The notes: generated by a model from the letters alone, not told the origin. Positions 1 to 9,789 are shown, counted from the first letter of the stretch. The stretch is 37,800 nt of DNA from CAYJAQ01 sp964368275 (GCA_964368275.1 CAYJAQ010000008.1:1-37800); one strand, 5' to 3'. A program made the numbers and translations.

Positions 1-188
1 TCTTGAAATAATACATCTGCAAAAGGCAAAACTTGGAAATATGGTAGCATTGCATCCATCCCCATTGCTTTTCCAGTCGGATCAGCAAGCATCCAATACC
101 CACCCAAAAAAGCTCCTAATGAAATAAACAAAGTCCAAAACATTAAAATAATTCGAACAATCTTTAATCGTTTATTAGTATTCTCCAT
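1..188 (-). CDS. Membrane protein, N-terminal part only (cut by window edge)
   Basis: An open frame starts at the ATG at 188-186 and runs off the left edge, giving 62 residues. After a short charged start (MENTNKRLKIVR) there is a hydrophobic stretch with aromatic and glycine residues (about residues 13-34), which looks like a transmembrane helix; the rest is too short to place in a family. The ribosome binding site AAGAAGG overlaps the stop codon of the ABC permease, so this is almost certainly the third gene of the ABC operon and translationally coupled to it. It could be an accessory membrane subunit of the exporter or an unrelated membrane protein. I do not recognise the family. Confidence 0.6.
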   Translation of the reverse strand, partial: MENTNKRLKIVRIILMFWTLFISLGAFLGGYWMLADPTGKAMGMDAMLPYFQVLPFADVLFQ

Positions 189-202
189 ATCCTATTACCT
201 TC

Positions 203-1102
203 TTAAGCAGTCTTTTTCGTCCGCTTTAGAACACTTAACAATACATACGCACCAATTAAAAGCAAACAGCTGCCAATGATTATTAAATACATTTGGTAAA
301 TTTCAACATTTTGACCAGCTATGGTAACATTTAAATCAAAGCCATCTCTTATACCATTTACTACTTCTTGAGGGAAATGGTTATTTGCTAGTTCGTTCAA
401 AGCACTACCCATGTAATGATTATGTAATAAACTAGTTCCATAAGTACCAGGTAGTAATTTAATGAATTTTTGAATGCCAGCTCCAAATGAATTAATTGGC
501 ATATATGCTCCACATAAGAAACCATAAATAGCACTAACGATTGTCGTAACTGCGGTAATACCACCTTGACTCTTTAATAAGCCACACACAAATGATGATA
601 ATGCGGTGCCAAACATTGACATAACAAAGACATCAAGGATAATAATAAACACGTCACCTACTGATAAGTACCACCCCATTATTGCTAAATAGATAAAACC
701 AACAGCGACAGTTATGTAACAAATAATTAAAGAAACAATTAAAGTGGAAACATAGTAACTAATCGCAAGAGTTGATGTTTTAACCGGAGCAATAGTCATA
801 TCATTTCTAATGCCATTTACCTTATCTTGAACCATAATCATATTCGCCGTAAATGGAACAGTAATTAAACATACAGCAAGTAATGATGATAATAGCCAAC
901 CGCCAACAAAACCATTAGTTAAACTATCAGGAACCGTAATTCCTTCCGGAATACACGAAATAAAACTATCTGTATATATATTGCCTAAGAAAGTGACAAA
1001 AAGCATTAAGATAATTAAGGGTGCAATTAATGCTGTTAGAAATGTTCCCTTATCTTTGAAAAAAAGCTTGGTGTTTCTCGCTATTAAGTTTAATAAAATC
1101 AT
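203..1102 (-). CDS. ABC-2 type transporter permease
   Basis: 299-residue integral membrane protein of the ABC-2 exporter class. It begins with an amphipathic segment (residues 1-15, NLIARNTKLFFKDKGT) typical of these permeases, then a first membrane helix, a short extracytoplasmic loop (about 45-65) and five further hydrophobic segments ending near residue 292, before a basic tail (KRTKKTA). The family works as the membrane half of exporters for drugs, peptides or lipids, paired with a separate ATPase. The start ATG shares one base with the stop of the upstream ATPase gene (TAATG), so the two are translationally coupled. The substrate cannot be read from sequence. Confidence 0.9.
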   Translation of the reverse strand: MILLNLIARNTKLFFKDKGTFLTALIAPLIILMLFVTFLGNIYTDSFISCIPEGITVPDSLTNGFVGGWLLSSLLAVCLITVPFTANMIMVQDKVNGIRNDMTIAPVKTSTLAISYYVSTLIVSLIICYITVAVGFIYLAIMGWYLSVGDVFIIILDVFVMSMFGTALSSFVCGLLKSQGGITAVTTIVSAIYGFLCGAYMPINSFGAGIQKFIKLLPGTYGTSLLHNHYMGSALNELANNHFPQEVVNGIRDGFDLNVTIAGQNVEIYQMYLIIIGSCLLLIGAYVLLSVLKRTKKTA

Positions 1103-2013
1103 TATTGTTGCCCTCCTAGCTTTTTGCCAGTTACATTTAAGAATACATCATCCATTTTACCCTTAGTAATCTCATAATCTTTAAAGAGGGTCGGATAAGT
1201 TAAGATTAGTTTCGTTGCCTCTTCGGTGTTATTTACGGCTACTCGGTAAGCATCTCTAATATGCTCATATGGTTTGTCGAGTTTTTTAACATCCTCTTCT
1301 AATATATTATAAATTGTGATAAAGTCACCAGTATACTTATTCTTTAAATCAAGTGGTGTACCTTCAGCTGAAACATCGCCTTGATCTAAAATAACTACAT
1401 AATCAGCATCAGTTGCTTCCTCCATGTAATGGGTAGTCAAGAATACAGTCATATTCTGTTTCTTTCTTAATCCATCAATCACACGCCATACTGATTTTCT
1501 TGTTTGGGGATCAAGTCCCGTTGTCGGCTCATCCAAAATTAGAATTTGGGGATTGTGGAGAAGTGCTCTTGCAATATCGACTCTTCTTCTTTGCCCACCA
1601 GATAGTTTACCATAGATTCTATTAAGAATCTCATCTAACTCAAGCATTGTTGTTAACTCTTTTAGTCTTTTATCAAAGTCTAGTCCAATGATGCCATATA
1701 AGCTAGCCCGATATTTTAGGTTATCTTTTACACTTAAAGCCTTATCTAACACAGAGTTTTGAAAAACAACTCCTAATTCACTTTTAATTGAATCAATGGA
1801 ATCATCTATATTCTTGCCACCAACAAAAACACTACCCGAGTCTTTAGCAAGTTGTCCACAAATGATAGATATAGTAGTACTCTTACCAGCTCCATTTAGT
1901 CCTAAAAAGGCAAATAGTTCGCCAGTTTTTACTTTAAATGATAAATTCTTTACAGCGTGAACACTGCCAAAAGATTTGTTTAAGTTATTTATTTCAATAA
2001 TATTATTATTCAT
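1102..2013 (-). CDS. ABC transporter ATP-binding protein (DrrA/CcmA-like)
   Basis: 303-residue nucleotide-binding subunit of an export-type ABC transporter. Walker A is GLNGAGKST (38-46), the Q-loop is at VVFQN (82-86), the signature LSGGQ at 137-141, Walker B ILILDEP at 157-163 and the H-loop histidine in TTH at 193-195; all catalytic residues are present. The roughly 80-residue extension after the ATPase core is usual in the drug/antibiotic export group of ABC-2 ATPases. It is the first gene of the cassette and has its own promoter (2046-2074) and a GAGAGGAAA ribosome binding site. The partner is the permease that starts on its last base. Resistance or export of a peptide or lipid are the common roles; no substrate is indicated here. 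Confidence 0.95.
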   Translation of the reverse strand: MNNNIIEINNLNKSFGSVHAVKNLSFKVKTGELFAFLGLNGAGKSTTISIICGQLAKDSGSVFVGGKNIDDSIDSIKSELGVVFQNSVLDKALSVKDNLKYRASLYGIIGLDFDKRLKELTTMLELDEILNRIYGKLSGGQRRRVDIARALLHNPQILILDEPTTGLDPQTRKSVWRVIDGLRKKQNMTVFLTTHYMEEATDADYVVILDQGDVSAEGTPLDLKNKYTGDFITIYNILEEDVKKLDKPYEHIRDAYRVAVNNTEEATKLILTYPTLFKDYEITKGKMDDVFLNVTGKKLGGQQ

Positions 2014-2045
2014 ATTTTCCTCTCTAACTTTTTTAAATGCTATTC

Positions 2046-2074
2046 ATTGTATCACAAAGTTACTTTTTTTTCAA
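2046..2074 (-). promoter_or_regulatory. Promoter of the ABC cassette
   Basis: On the minus strand TTGAAA (2074-2069) and TACAAT (2051-2046) are separated by exactly 17 bp, about 30 bp upstream of the ATPase start. This is a good match to a housekeeping sigma-70 type promoter. Confidence 0.75.
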
Positions 2075-2148
2075 GAAAAGCTACCAATAACATAAAATAA
2101 CTGAATCAATTTAGCTAAAAAGTAAATTATGTTCTTTACTTTTATGTA

Positions 2149-2241
2149 GTATACTGTATACGTAATACATAGGAGTTGGTTATGTCACTGAAAGATTTTC
2201 CCAATGGGTTTTGATCAGTAAGTATCAGAAGAAAGAAATAA
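2149..2241 (+). other. Start-like remnant: operator-like dyad, RBS and very short frame
   Basis: On the plus strand, GTATAC-T-GTATAC (2149-2161) is a small dyad of the kind bound by GntR-type repressors. It is followed by AGGAGT and an ATG at 2182 that opens MSLKDFPNGF before a TGA at 2212-2214; after the TGA the frame continues for only eight more codons to a TAA at 2239-2241. The residues resemble the start of family-1 glycosidases (6-phospho-beta-glucosidases often begin with an FP-x-x-F-L-W-G motif), so this may be the 5-prime stump of a deleted sugar gene. The rest of the region 2014-2362 holds only this, the ABC promoter and the hairpin at 2263-2308. Confidence 0.3.
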
Positions 2242-2262
2242 AACTTTTTTAGGATGCAAAAA

Positions 2263-2308
2263 AAGAGTAGATATTAAAGATATTAATATATCTTTACATC
2301 TGCTCTTA
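2263..2308 (+). terminator. Long hairpin, probable terminator
   Basis: Two arms of about 20 bases (AAGAGTAGAT.. at 2263 and ..ATCTGCTCTT ending at 2307) pair with few mismatches around a short AT loop. T-rich sequence follows on the plus strand and A-rich sequence precedes it. It sits after the plus-strand gene remnant and may be the terminator left from that deleted gene. It also lies downstream of the lipoprotein pseudogene on the minus strand. Confidence 0.55.
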
Positions 2309-2362
2309 TTTATTATTTATATTAAATAAATTGATTCGGTTATTCTAGATAAAATCTCATTA

Positions 2363-3087
2363 CTATTCAACTATTTCTTTTAAATCATTAGTTAAGCTTC
2401 GAAAGAAAGCATCCCCAATCTGATAATAGCCATTCTTGAATAGAACCAACAAAACCAGAATCAACTGCTAATTGATATACTGTTTTACCAGTTATAGAGC
2501 ATAAATCAATTAAATTAATCCACTCATTATTTCCAACATATCTATAACAAATATAATTATCATTACATGTTAATTCAATTTCTTTACCATCTTAACCATT
2601 AAGAGAACATATCCAATCTTCAATCGAACCAGAATAGCCTAAATCAGTTGCTATTTCATATGCTGATTTACCATTTTCACCTGTAGGGCCTTTTAAACTA
2701 GATAACGCTGCTAATTCATTCCACGTCTGACTTCCCACATATCGCCAAATAATATGAGTAGGGCTAGTGGAAAATTCAACTTCTTTTGCATTAGTTCCAT
2801 TAGTTCCATTCATACCTTTTAGACTATTTAGAGAAGTAATAACAAAAGAGTCACTAGTACCAACATATCGCCATTTAATTTGATTATCTTCAACAAATAG
2901 TTCTATTTCTTTTCCATCTTGACCTTCTATTGAATTCAACCATTCATCGTATGTACCAATATATCCTGATTCAGTAGCTAGTTCAAATATTTCATATTTA
3001 ATTGTTCCATCATCTTCAACATCTTTTGTTGCACATCCACTAATATATACAAAGGATAGCCAATACTAGTAAATAAACCCTTTTCAT
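2363..3087 (-). pseudogene. Decayed collagen-like/repeat lipoprotein
   Basis: The ATG at 3087 has a good ribosome binding site (GGAGG) and starts a signal peptide MKRVYLLVLAI; a frameshift near 3045-3052 then moves the reading into a frame with a lipobox (YISGC). Next come alternating modules: three copies of a motif like AYEIATDLGYSGSIEDWICSLNG-style segments (first near 2930-3000, then about 2590-2670, then about 2410-2470), three IxWRYVG-type segments and short G-x-x tracts such as GMNGTNGTNA and GPTGENGK. A TAA at 2592-2594 replaces an expected sense codon in the context NG-stop-DGKE, and a second frameshift near 2415-2425 is needed to reach the natural-looking end IGDAFFRSLTNDLKEIVE. Three lesions make it a pseudogene; only 2592-2939 remains a long open frame. 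These modules are typical of Bacillota cell-surface proteins. Confidence 0.8.
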
Positions 3088-3108
3088 ATTATTCCTCCAT
3101 TTTTGATT

Positions 3109-3137
3109 ATTATATCACAACATTATTTATCATGCAA
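3109..3137 (-). promoter_or_regulatory. Promoter of the lipoprotein pseudogene
   Basis: Minus-strand TTGCAT (3137-3132), 17-bp spacer, TATAAT (3114-3109), directly upstream of the GGAGG and ATG at 3087. The promoter looks intact even though the gene behind it is broken. Confidence 0.7.
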
Positions 3138-3168
3138 GTAAATCATTTTTACATAAAGTAACATTAAG

Positions 3169-3193
3169 AAAAGGCTGAAAATTTCAGCCTTTT
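3169..3193 (-). terminator. Terminator of the giant lipoprotein gene
   Basis: Perfect 12-bp inverted repeat (AAAAGGCTGAAA / TTTCAGCCTTTT) around a single base, ending in a T-run on both strands and starting just past the stop codon at 3201. A classic intrinsic terminator that may work in both directions. Confidence 0.85.
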
Positions 3194-3200
3194 CCATATC

Positions 3201-6200
3201 TTAGTTTTCAACGTGTTTCCATTCACAATTTGTATATGTAAATGAACTTTGTAAATTATCAGGATTAGTTGTACTTTGCGTTCCATCTACCCCAATTACA
3301 TACTTATTAGTTACATTGTCACTAATATAATCTACGCTAATACTAGAATTACTAATTTCAAAATAGCCAGCATTAATATATAATGAGTGAACATTTTTTT
3401 CAGCAACCGCTTTGATATTAATATCAACTGTTAGATTAGCAAATTTACCACACATCTTATTACCGTCTTTAGAGAACATCATTAGATTAACACGATTTTC
3501 CGTACTTGTTGTATAATCAGCATTAACAACTAATTGGGAAGTGTTATTAACACCTTTAATAATCGCACCGCTTTCAGCGATGATTGCTGCAGTGTCATTA
3601 GTAGTAATTTCCACTAGCCCTTCAATATTAATAGTTGCAAGTTCTTCAGCTGATTCTGTTAGACTACCATAGTGTGCCACTCTAATAACTGAACTAGCTC
3701 CTGGCATATTTTGAAGTTTAATATTTTTGAAAGTAACATCGCTTGTCATAACCGAAACACTAATACGGTGAACTGCCTCTGCATCTGAACTAGTAAAAGT
3801 CAAACCTGCTTTTGTAATAGATAACATTTTGTTTATTGGATCATATTCATAACCTGGAATAGCATTATACGCAATATCTTCGGTGAATAAGCCATTACTT
3901 ACATTAATACCTGTTAATGGTGCGGGATTTTGATTTCGCACTTTCTTATATTTTGCTGTAACGGTACTATCATTTTCAAAGATGAAATATTCATAGTGAT
4001 CCCAGCCATCCAAGTAGTAATTATAATATGTCATATCTTCTGAGCAAGTATAGATTGGTGCTTCAACAAATAGATCAGTAAAAGAAACTCCTGCATAAGT
4101 ATTAATTACTAATGTATTGCTGCCGGTTGATGGGAAGATTCCCTTCTCGGTAGCATTAAAAGTTAATGTAATATATCTTATTTGTTTCTTAAATACTGCC
4201 TTGTATGTATAGTCACTATCAAAGTCATGAACAACTGGTGATTTAGTTTCTTCACAATACCAATAATCAAAAACATATTCATAGATACTATATTGTTCTG
4301 GATCTTTGGTCGCTACAGGAATTTGATTATGATCTATTTCGGTACCATATGCACCATACAAGAAAGTATCATAACCAGTAATGCCTACTAGTTTTTCACC
4401 AACTAAAGTGTCAACCATAAATTGAGCTGATTTTTGTTTTGGTAACTTATCATATAAAGCAATAAAACTTAAATCTTCGCTCGCAGAATCAAGCAAGTAT
4501 GTTGTGTCTTCAGCGAGTGGATTAACCCCATCAATTGACCAACAAATTGGTGTCTTAGGGAAGTAATAATAGTTATCATCTTCATAGGAATAATCAAAGT
4601 TCTGCATTACGCCATTTAAATAATCCGTTACGTTATATGGTAATGGTTCAAAGAAATTATCCACATAAATTCTAGTACTTGTCATACCAGCTATTGGAAT
4701 TATTTCAGTTACGATTCCTGTAATGTCTTGATATTTACTTAAACCAACGTCAAATGTTATAATAACATCACCATCTGCTAAACAATATTGTGGAACTAAC
4801 TCAACGTTATTACCTATGATATTTACTTGCCAATATGAGAATTGATATGTAGTATCACTTGGTACTGGTTTTGGTGTTGTTCCGTCTGTGCAATAAGCAT
4901 TAAGCAAAGCATCTAATTGTGCTTTTGATAAATTTGTTTGAGTTATGGTATCCAAATCATTAGCAAATTGGCCTAATACTTCTGTCACAATTGTTTCACC
5001 ATATTTTTGAATAGAACCATTTGAATACGCTGTGAAGTTATATTTTCGTGGTGCTTCTGTGAATGCAGCATAATATGTAACATCTTCTGATGTAGTAAAA
5101 TCTGTTACTGCAGCACCGCTTAACTCAGGATTATCATACCAACCAGCAAATGTATAATCGTTTTCGGCATCGCTTGCTTTTGTTGGATTCAAAGAATTTG
5201 CAAATAACGCTGCATCATAGCCACGGAGTAAATCATAGCCTTCCGTTGCTTGATAAGTATATTCACGGGCAAACGTACCCTCACCCGGATTAAACTTAAC
5301 ATTAAAATAGACGAATTTTACTTCTGTAGCAAACATTGGATAGATTTCAACATCGCTAGTCATATATTCTAGTCTATCTGTACCGGCCCAACCAATAAAT
5401 TTTTTCACAACATCCCAACTATCTTGTTCAGAAACGATATCCCCTGGTGGTATTAATGCTAATACTTCTGGATCATTTAGAATATCAGTAGCATTCTCTC
5501 CATAAGAGTAACCAGTGAAAGTCTTTAAGACCTTAGCATCTATTTGATTGTTATCATTAACAATAACTTTAAAATCATCATTTAGTTCATACCAACCATG
5601 TAAAGTAGTTGGTCCTGAAAGGCCTGATAGGGTTGGATCATATCCATTTTGATCTTCAATATGGAAAGTATAACCAGTTAGATAAGTATTGTAATAATAG
5701 TCTAATCTTTCACCCCATGAAGCTGTGAAATAGCGTTTTTCCGTATTTTGAATCATCTTACCTAAATGATCATATACTGGGTCAATTTCCAAGATAAACG
5801 TAAATGGTATTTTCTCTTCATAAGTAGCTATATAATACAAATCGCGACCATTTGGATAACGACTGTTTTGAGGTAAAGCTTCAAATGCTTTATCCCACCC
5901 CGCAAAGCGATAGTAATCTTCATTAATATGACCATCACCAAATTTTGTTAGTTTTGACACTAAAGCACTAGCATCTGTACCTACTTTACCAGAAACTTTT
6001 TCAGTAAACCAACCAATTGATAATGCACCATTATTATTCATAGCAATTTGGTAAGTAAAGTATGCATCACCTTCTTGATAATATATTTTAGATGGAGTGT
6101 ATGTTGTATCATCAGAAATAGCATTATATATTGATACAGTGTTATTAGTGCTCTGCCAAGAAATCATTGTAATTAATGGGTCAATCTTGAGAGCAGCCTC

Positions 6201-9200
6201 ATATGCCGTATTAATATCAACCATTGAAATAGTTTTACCAATTTGAACACTTGTCTTGTGAAGCAACACACCATTCATTTCAAACTTTATTTCGCACATT
6301 TTGTTGACATCTTCAGGTGCGATGTTAAGTTTTGCTGGTATATAGACAATTTCTAATTCTTTATATAGATATGATGAGTTCCAATCACCATGTTCACCTT
6401 TATAAATTACGGTGACTGTCATATCATGTCTTACTGAATCACGTAAATTACCAAGGAAATTGTATTCCCCAGTCTTAGGATCTAATTTTCCTTGACCACC
6501 TTCAACACTGATATCAGTAAGTGAAACAGCAACTTTTGATGTCTTGCCATACTTCAAATCTAGTACATAGAGCATCAAATGCTCATTGTTTTTTAGATTG
6601 ATTGATGGAGTATTCACCACAATCTGTTCGTCATCATCATTAACATATCCTAATACAACTTTTTGCTTACCACCATCAAATAGTGGGAATTCTAGATACA
6701 AGAGATTCTTGGTATAATCAAAGCTGAAAATATCCGATCTTACATAAGCATTAATAGCTAGATAGATACCAAAATCATAATAGAAATTAGCGTTACCAGA
6801 ATACTCATTGTAGAAGTCTTTTCCGCCTATCTTCATTTCGACAATTCGGTGATTACCATAGCCATAATAGTTAAAATATGCTCCAATTTCAAGCTCTAAG
6901 CCAATTCGGCCAACTGCACTTAAACCAGTAAACGATACTTCTAAACCAGCAGAAATGCCTGCTTTTAAGCCTATCTTACCAACACTTGCGAAATCAAGTG
7001 AATAATATTGTTGGTGGTCATGTTGAGCCCAGTCTAAACCTTCTTCATCTGTACCACTAATACTATATCCTCTTTGAATATAGGCTTTTACATCTCCTTT
7101 AAAGATTGAATTGATGTCCGCTTTTACTCTAAATTCAATTGGAATACCAAATTCAAATATTTTTATATTAAAATGGAAGCGACAAATTTGGAAATTGATG
7201 ATTTCTAACTCGCTTGTATTCATATCAAAATACTCACGATACTTACCTACTACACTTGATGGATCGGAAGTATCAATAATATTTTGTAAATCACTAGTGA
7301 TTTCATGCGTTTTACCATCTTTATCTAATGAAACACTAATACCAAATTCTGTTTCACTTCTAAAGATAGTATACAGTAAGAAATCATAGTCAACATTTAA
7401 ATTCCAAAGGAAACCATCTGCTAACAAATAGCCTTGAACAGTAGTTGAACAAATTACTCTTTGGGTTGCATATATATTAATTGTTGCTGTTATATCCTTT
7501 GATAATTCAACAACAATACTAGCAGCAAATGTTAAATCCGCGTGATATGCATCAGCATACAATTCTGGATCATCATTTGTCACATATGAATCAAAATAGA
7601 AATCAAATGAACTCTTAATCTCAGGTTGAGCATTACTAGTTAAATCGTTTCGTAGTCCATATTCTGCTACAGCAGCAACCAAATAGTTTTCAAATAATTG
7701 ATAGTCTTCATTAGAGTCAATTGCTCTTTGCATATTTTCTTTATTCTTAATATCATCAGCAGGAACACATGATGTACTATCCATATCACTGCTATAGACA
7801 TCAAGCGTTTGATAAACTTCACCAAGTTCACATTCAACTAACTTAGCTTCATACCCTTCATTATCGCCGGGCATCACAATCTTTATCAATGAACCTATCT
7901 TATAATGTTCTTTGGTGGTTTCCGTTTCAATGGAAATAATCGAGTTCACTTTAATGTTCTTTGTTAAAATAGCTCTACTGTTAAAGATAACTCTATCAGT
8001 TTCATAAACATAGTAATCAGTTTCATCAATTTCAATTATGTGATCCTGGTATTTAATTGTATTCTTTTCGCTATCGGCTATCATAAAATAAACTGAACTA
8101 ACTAGTTTATCTGATTCCTTTTCTTTGACTTTAATCTTTAATGGTTCTTTTACTTCTAATTGATAATTACCACCAGCTGTATAAGCTGTTTGTGGTGATA
8201 ATTGATATTCGTTGTTACCTAAAGAAGTAACCTTCAGTGCTGGTATTTTAAACCGGGCATTACCACTAGTTAAACTAACATATGTCGCAATATTTAGATC
8301 ATTAAGTGCTACAGTTGAAGTAACCACAAATGATACATCAGTTGGTTGTGCTATTAAGGAAGTTTCTTTTGGCGTGATAACATTAATGCTTTCTCGCATG
8401 ATTGATTCATACTTGGCATAAATCGTTTTACTCTCGAAAAACTCGGTAACACCATATATAATCTTGTCAGTTAAAGCTTCATCTGAATACCATCCTTCTA
8501 ACACATAATCTTCTTTGAATAGTTTAGGTAGTTGACTCGCTAAAAGGCTATCACCTTCTAATAGGTTAATTGGCGTAATTGCACTAGTTGAAACGCCCCC
8601 ATTAGAGTTTAGTGTAATCACTAAGTTTTCCAAATACTTCGCATAATAAGTTTTATTATCAGTAGTTCCTAAACTAATATTACTAATAGCATCTCCACTA
8701 AATTCCGAATTATCATACCAACCCATGAAAGTATAACCAGCCTTAGTTGGTGCACTTAAGGTTTTTGCTTGTTCAATTGTATATTGAGTAGGATTGCTAG
8801 TATCATTAATTCCACCATAGAGGACATAGTCGATTGAATATGTTATAGGTTCCCATTTGGCACTTAGTGTAAGATCATAAGCCGGCATTTTACTCGAAGT
8901 AAATCTATTACCATCTTCATCCAACCAATCAGTTAGTCTGTAACCCGTTTTTTTAACATCATAAGAACTAATATCAGCACTAGGTGGGTACTTCGTGACA
9001 TCATTGGCCTCCCCGTTATTTTTAATAAGCGTAAGAGTATATTCTTTGGTAGACCAGCAAGCATATAACGTCATATTACCATCATAGATATTTAACCGGT
9101 CCAAACTCATTATGATTTCACCAGTAAACTCAGGATTATCATACCAACCGACAAAGTAATTTCCTTCTTTAGTCGGTTCCGGTAGTACAGTATAGCTATC

Positions 9201-9611
9201 AATGTTATGTGTTAGTGGCGCATTAGTCGGATTTACGCCCCCGTTTAAAACATATTCAATTCGATAATCATGATGAACATATCTAGTATATAATGTAACA
9301 TTATGATTAGGCATTTTAATATGGGCATGTATGTCATAATCTTTTGTCCCATCAGTATAACCAATAAAATCATAATGAGGATGAATACCATTTGGAACGT
9401 AACTAGCAAGACCCAATGCTACTCCTTGCTTCATATTAGCCGAATAAACTTTGTCATACCTACTATAATCAGTTCCAATTCCATCATATACCTCTATTAA
9501 ATATTCTTTTGCTGTAAGATTCCGAAAATATTCTTCACAACCGCTCAACAAAAAACAAAAGCTAATGATGATACCTAAAAGTAAATATTTAACGTTAAAT
9601 AACCTCTTCAT
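3201..9611 (-). CDS. Giant InlB-repeat surface lipoprotein
   Basis: 2136 residues, the largest gene in the window. Residues 1-25 form a lipoprotein signal peptide with lipobox LLSGC (Cys25), so the protein should be exported and anchored to the outer face of the membrane. Four repeats of the Listeria-Bacteroides (InlB B-repeat) type follow at about 116-186, 190-253, 258-326 and 330-401, each with a GG or NNG turn, a GW(Y)D/E core and a final YAKY/ACW strand. The middle (about 410-1250) has no family I recognise but contains many beta-type, Tyr/Asp-rich stretches. More GWYDNPELSG-type repeats recur near 1400-1560 and beyond, and the last 200 residues look like a right-handed beta-helix (short I/V-x-N strands). 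The function is unknown; adhesion or binding of host or plant polymer is common for such proteins. Start: ATG after AAAGGAGAGC. It forms its own transcription unit. Confidence 0.85.
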   Translation of the reverse strand: MKRLFNVKYLLLGIIISFCFLLSGCEEYFRNLTAKEYLIEVYDGIGTDYSRYDKVYSANMKQGVALGLASYVPNGIHPHYDFIGYTDGTKDYDIHAHIKMPNHNVTLYTRYVHHDYRIEYVLNGGVNPTNAPLTHNIDSYTVLPEPTKEGNYFVGWYDNPEFTGEIIMSLDRLNIYDGNMTLYACWSTKEYTLTLIKNNGEANDVTKYPPSADISSYDVKKTGYRLTDWLDEDGNRFTSSKMPAYDLTLSAKWEPITYSIDYVLYGGINDTSNPTQYTIEQAKTLSAPTKAGYTFMGWYDNSEFSGDAISNISLGTTDNKTYYAKYLENLVITLNSNGGVSTSAITPINLLEGDSLLASQLPKLFKEDYVLEGWYSDEALTDKIIYGVTEFFESKTIYAKYESIMRESINVITPKETSLIAQPTDVSFVVTSTVALNDLNIATYVSLTSGNARFKIPALKVTSLGNNEYQLSPQTAYTAGGNYQLEVKEPLKIKVKEKESDKLVSSVYFMIADSEKNTIKYQDHIIEIDETDYYVYETDRVIFNSRAILTKNIKVNSIISIETETTKEHYKIGSLIKIVMPGDNEGYEAKLVECELGEVYQTLDVYSSDMDSTSCVPADDIKNKENMQRAIDSNEDYQLFENYLVAAVAEYGLRNDLTSNAQPEIKSSFDFYFDSYVTNDDPELYADAYHADLTFAASIVVELSKDITATINIYATQRVICSTTVQGYLLADGFLWNLNVDYDFLLYTIFRSETEFGISVSLDKDGKTHEITSDLQNIIDTSDPSSVVGKYREYFDMNTSELEIINFQICRFHFNIKIFEFGIPIEFRVKADINSIFKGDVKAYIQRGYSISGTDEEGLDWAQHDHQQYYSLDFASVGKIGLKAGISAGLEVSFTGLSAVGRIGLELEIGAYFNYYGYGNHRIVEMKIGGKDFYNEYSGNANFYYDFGIYLAINAYVRSDIFSFDYTKNLLYLEFPLFDGGKQKVVLGYVNDDDEQIVVNTPSINLKNNEHLMLYVLDLKYGKTSKVAVSLTDISVEGGQGKLDPKTGEYNFLGNLRDSVRHDMTVTVIYKGEHGDWNSSYLYKELEIVYIPAKLNIAPEDVNKMCEIKFEMNGVLLHKTSVQIGKTISMVDINTAYEAALKIDPLITMISWQSTNNTVSIYNAISDDTTYTPSKIYYQEGDAYFTYQIAMNNNGALSIGWFTEKVSGKVGTDASALVSKLTKFGDGHINEDYYRFAGWDKAFEALPQNSRYPNGRDLYYIATYEEKIPFTFILEIDPVYDHLGKMIQNTEKRYFTASWGERLDYYYNTYLTGYTFHIEDQNGYDPTLSGLSGPTTLHGWYELNDDFKVIVNDNNQIDAKVLKTFTGYSYGENATDILNDPEVLALIPPGDIVSEQDSWDVVKKFIGWAGTDRLEYMTSDVEIYPMFATEVKFVYFNVKFNPGEGTFAREYTYQATEGYDLLRGYDAALFANSLNPTKASDAENDYTFAGWYDNPELSGAAVTDFTTSEDVTYYAAFTEAPRKYNFTAYSNGSIQKYGETIVTEVLGQFANDLDTITQTNLSKAQLDALLNAYCTDGTTPKPVPSDTTYQFSYWQVNIIGNNVELVPQYCLADGDVIITFDVGLSKYQDITGIVTEIIPIAGMTSTRIYVDNFFEPLPYNVTDYLNGVMQNFDYSYEDDNYYYFPKTPICWSIDGVNPLAEDTTYLLDSASEDLSFIALYDKLPKQKSAQFMVDTLVGEKLVGITGYDTFLYGAYGTEIDHNQIPVATKDPEQYSIYEYVFDYWYCEETKSPVVHDFDSDYTYKAVFKKQIRYITLTFNATEKGIFPSTGSNTLVINTYAGVSFTDLFVEAPIYTCSEDMTYYNYYLDGWDHYEYFIFENDSTVTAKYKKVRNQNPAPLTGINVSNGLFTEDIAYNAIPGYEYDPINKMLSITKAGLTFTSSDAEAVHRISVSVMTSDVTFKNIKLQNMPGASSVIRVAHYGSLTESAEELATINIEGLVEITTNDTAAIIAESGAIIKGVNNTSQLVVNADYTTSTENRVNLMMFSKDGNKMCGKFANLTVDINIKAVAEKNVHSLYINAGYFEISNSSISVDYISDNVTNKYVIGVDGTQSTTNPDNLQSSFTYTNCEWKHVEN

Positions 9612-9653
9612 TTATTGCTCTCCTTTACTAATCTAAAATAACTTCTATACTAT

Positions 9654-9682
9654 ATTTTATCAAAATTAAAAATTAAAAGCAA
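9654..9682 (-). promoter_or_regulatory. Probable promoter of the giant lipoprotein gene
   Basis: Minus-strand TTGCTT (9682-9677), 17-bp spacer, TAAAAT (9659-9654), about 40 bp upstream of the ATG. The match is moderate in a very AT-rich stretch. The rest of 9612-9918 is non-coding AT-rich DNA with the hairpin at 9790-9811. Confidence 0.5.
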
Positions 9683-9789
9683 GTAGATACCAAACATTTA
9701 CGACTAATTGGAAAAATTCTTTGTTAAAAACAGCTTTTTTTATCACATTATCGTAAGTATTATAGTTTATGGGACTTCTTTATCAAAAA

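Noticed and set aside
2182..2241. TGA read as tryptophan in the short plus-strand frame
   Set aside because: Genes in the window use TGG for tryptophan and at least the pgpA-like gene ends at TGA directly before the next start, so code 4 is not supported.
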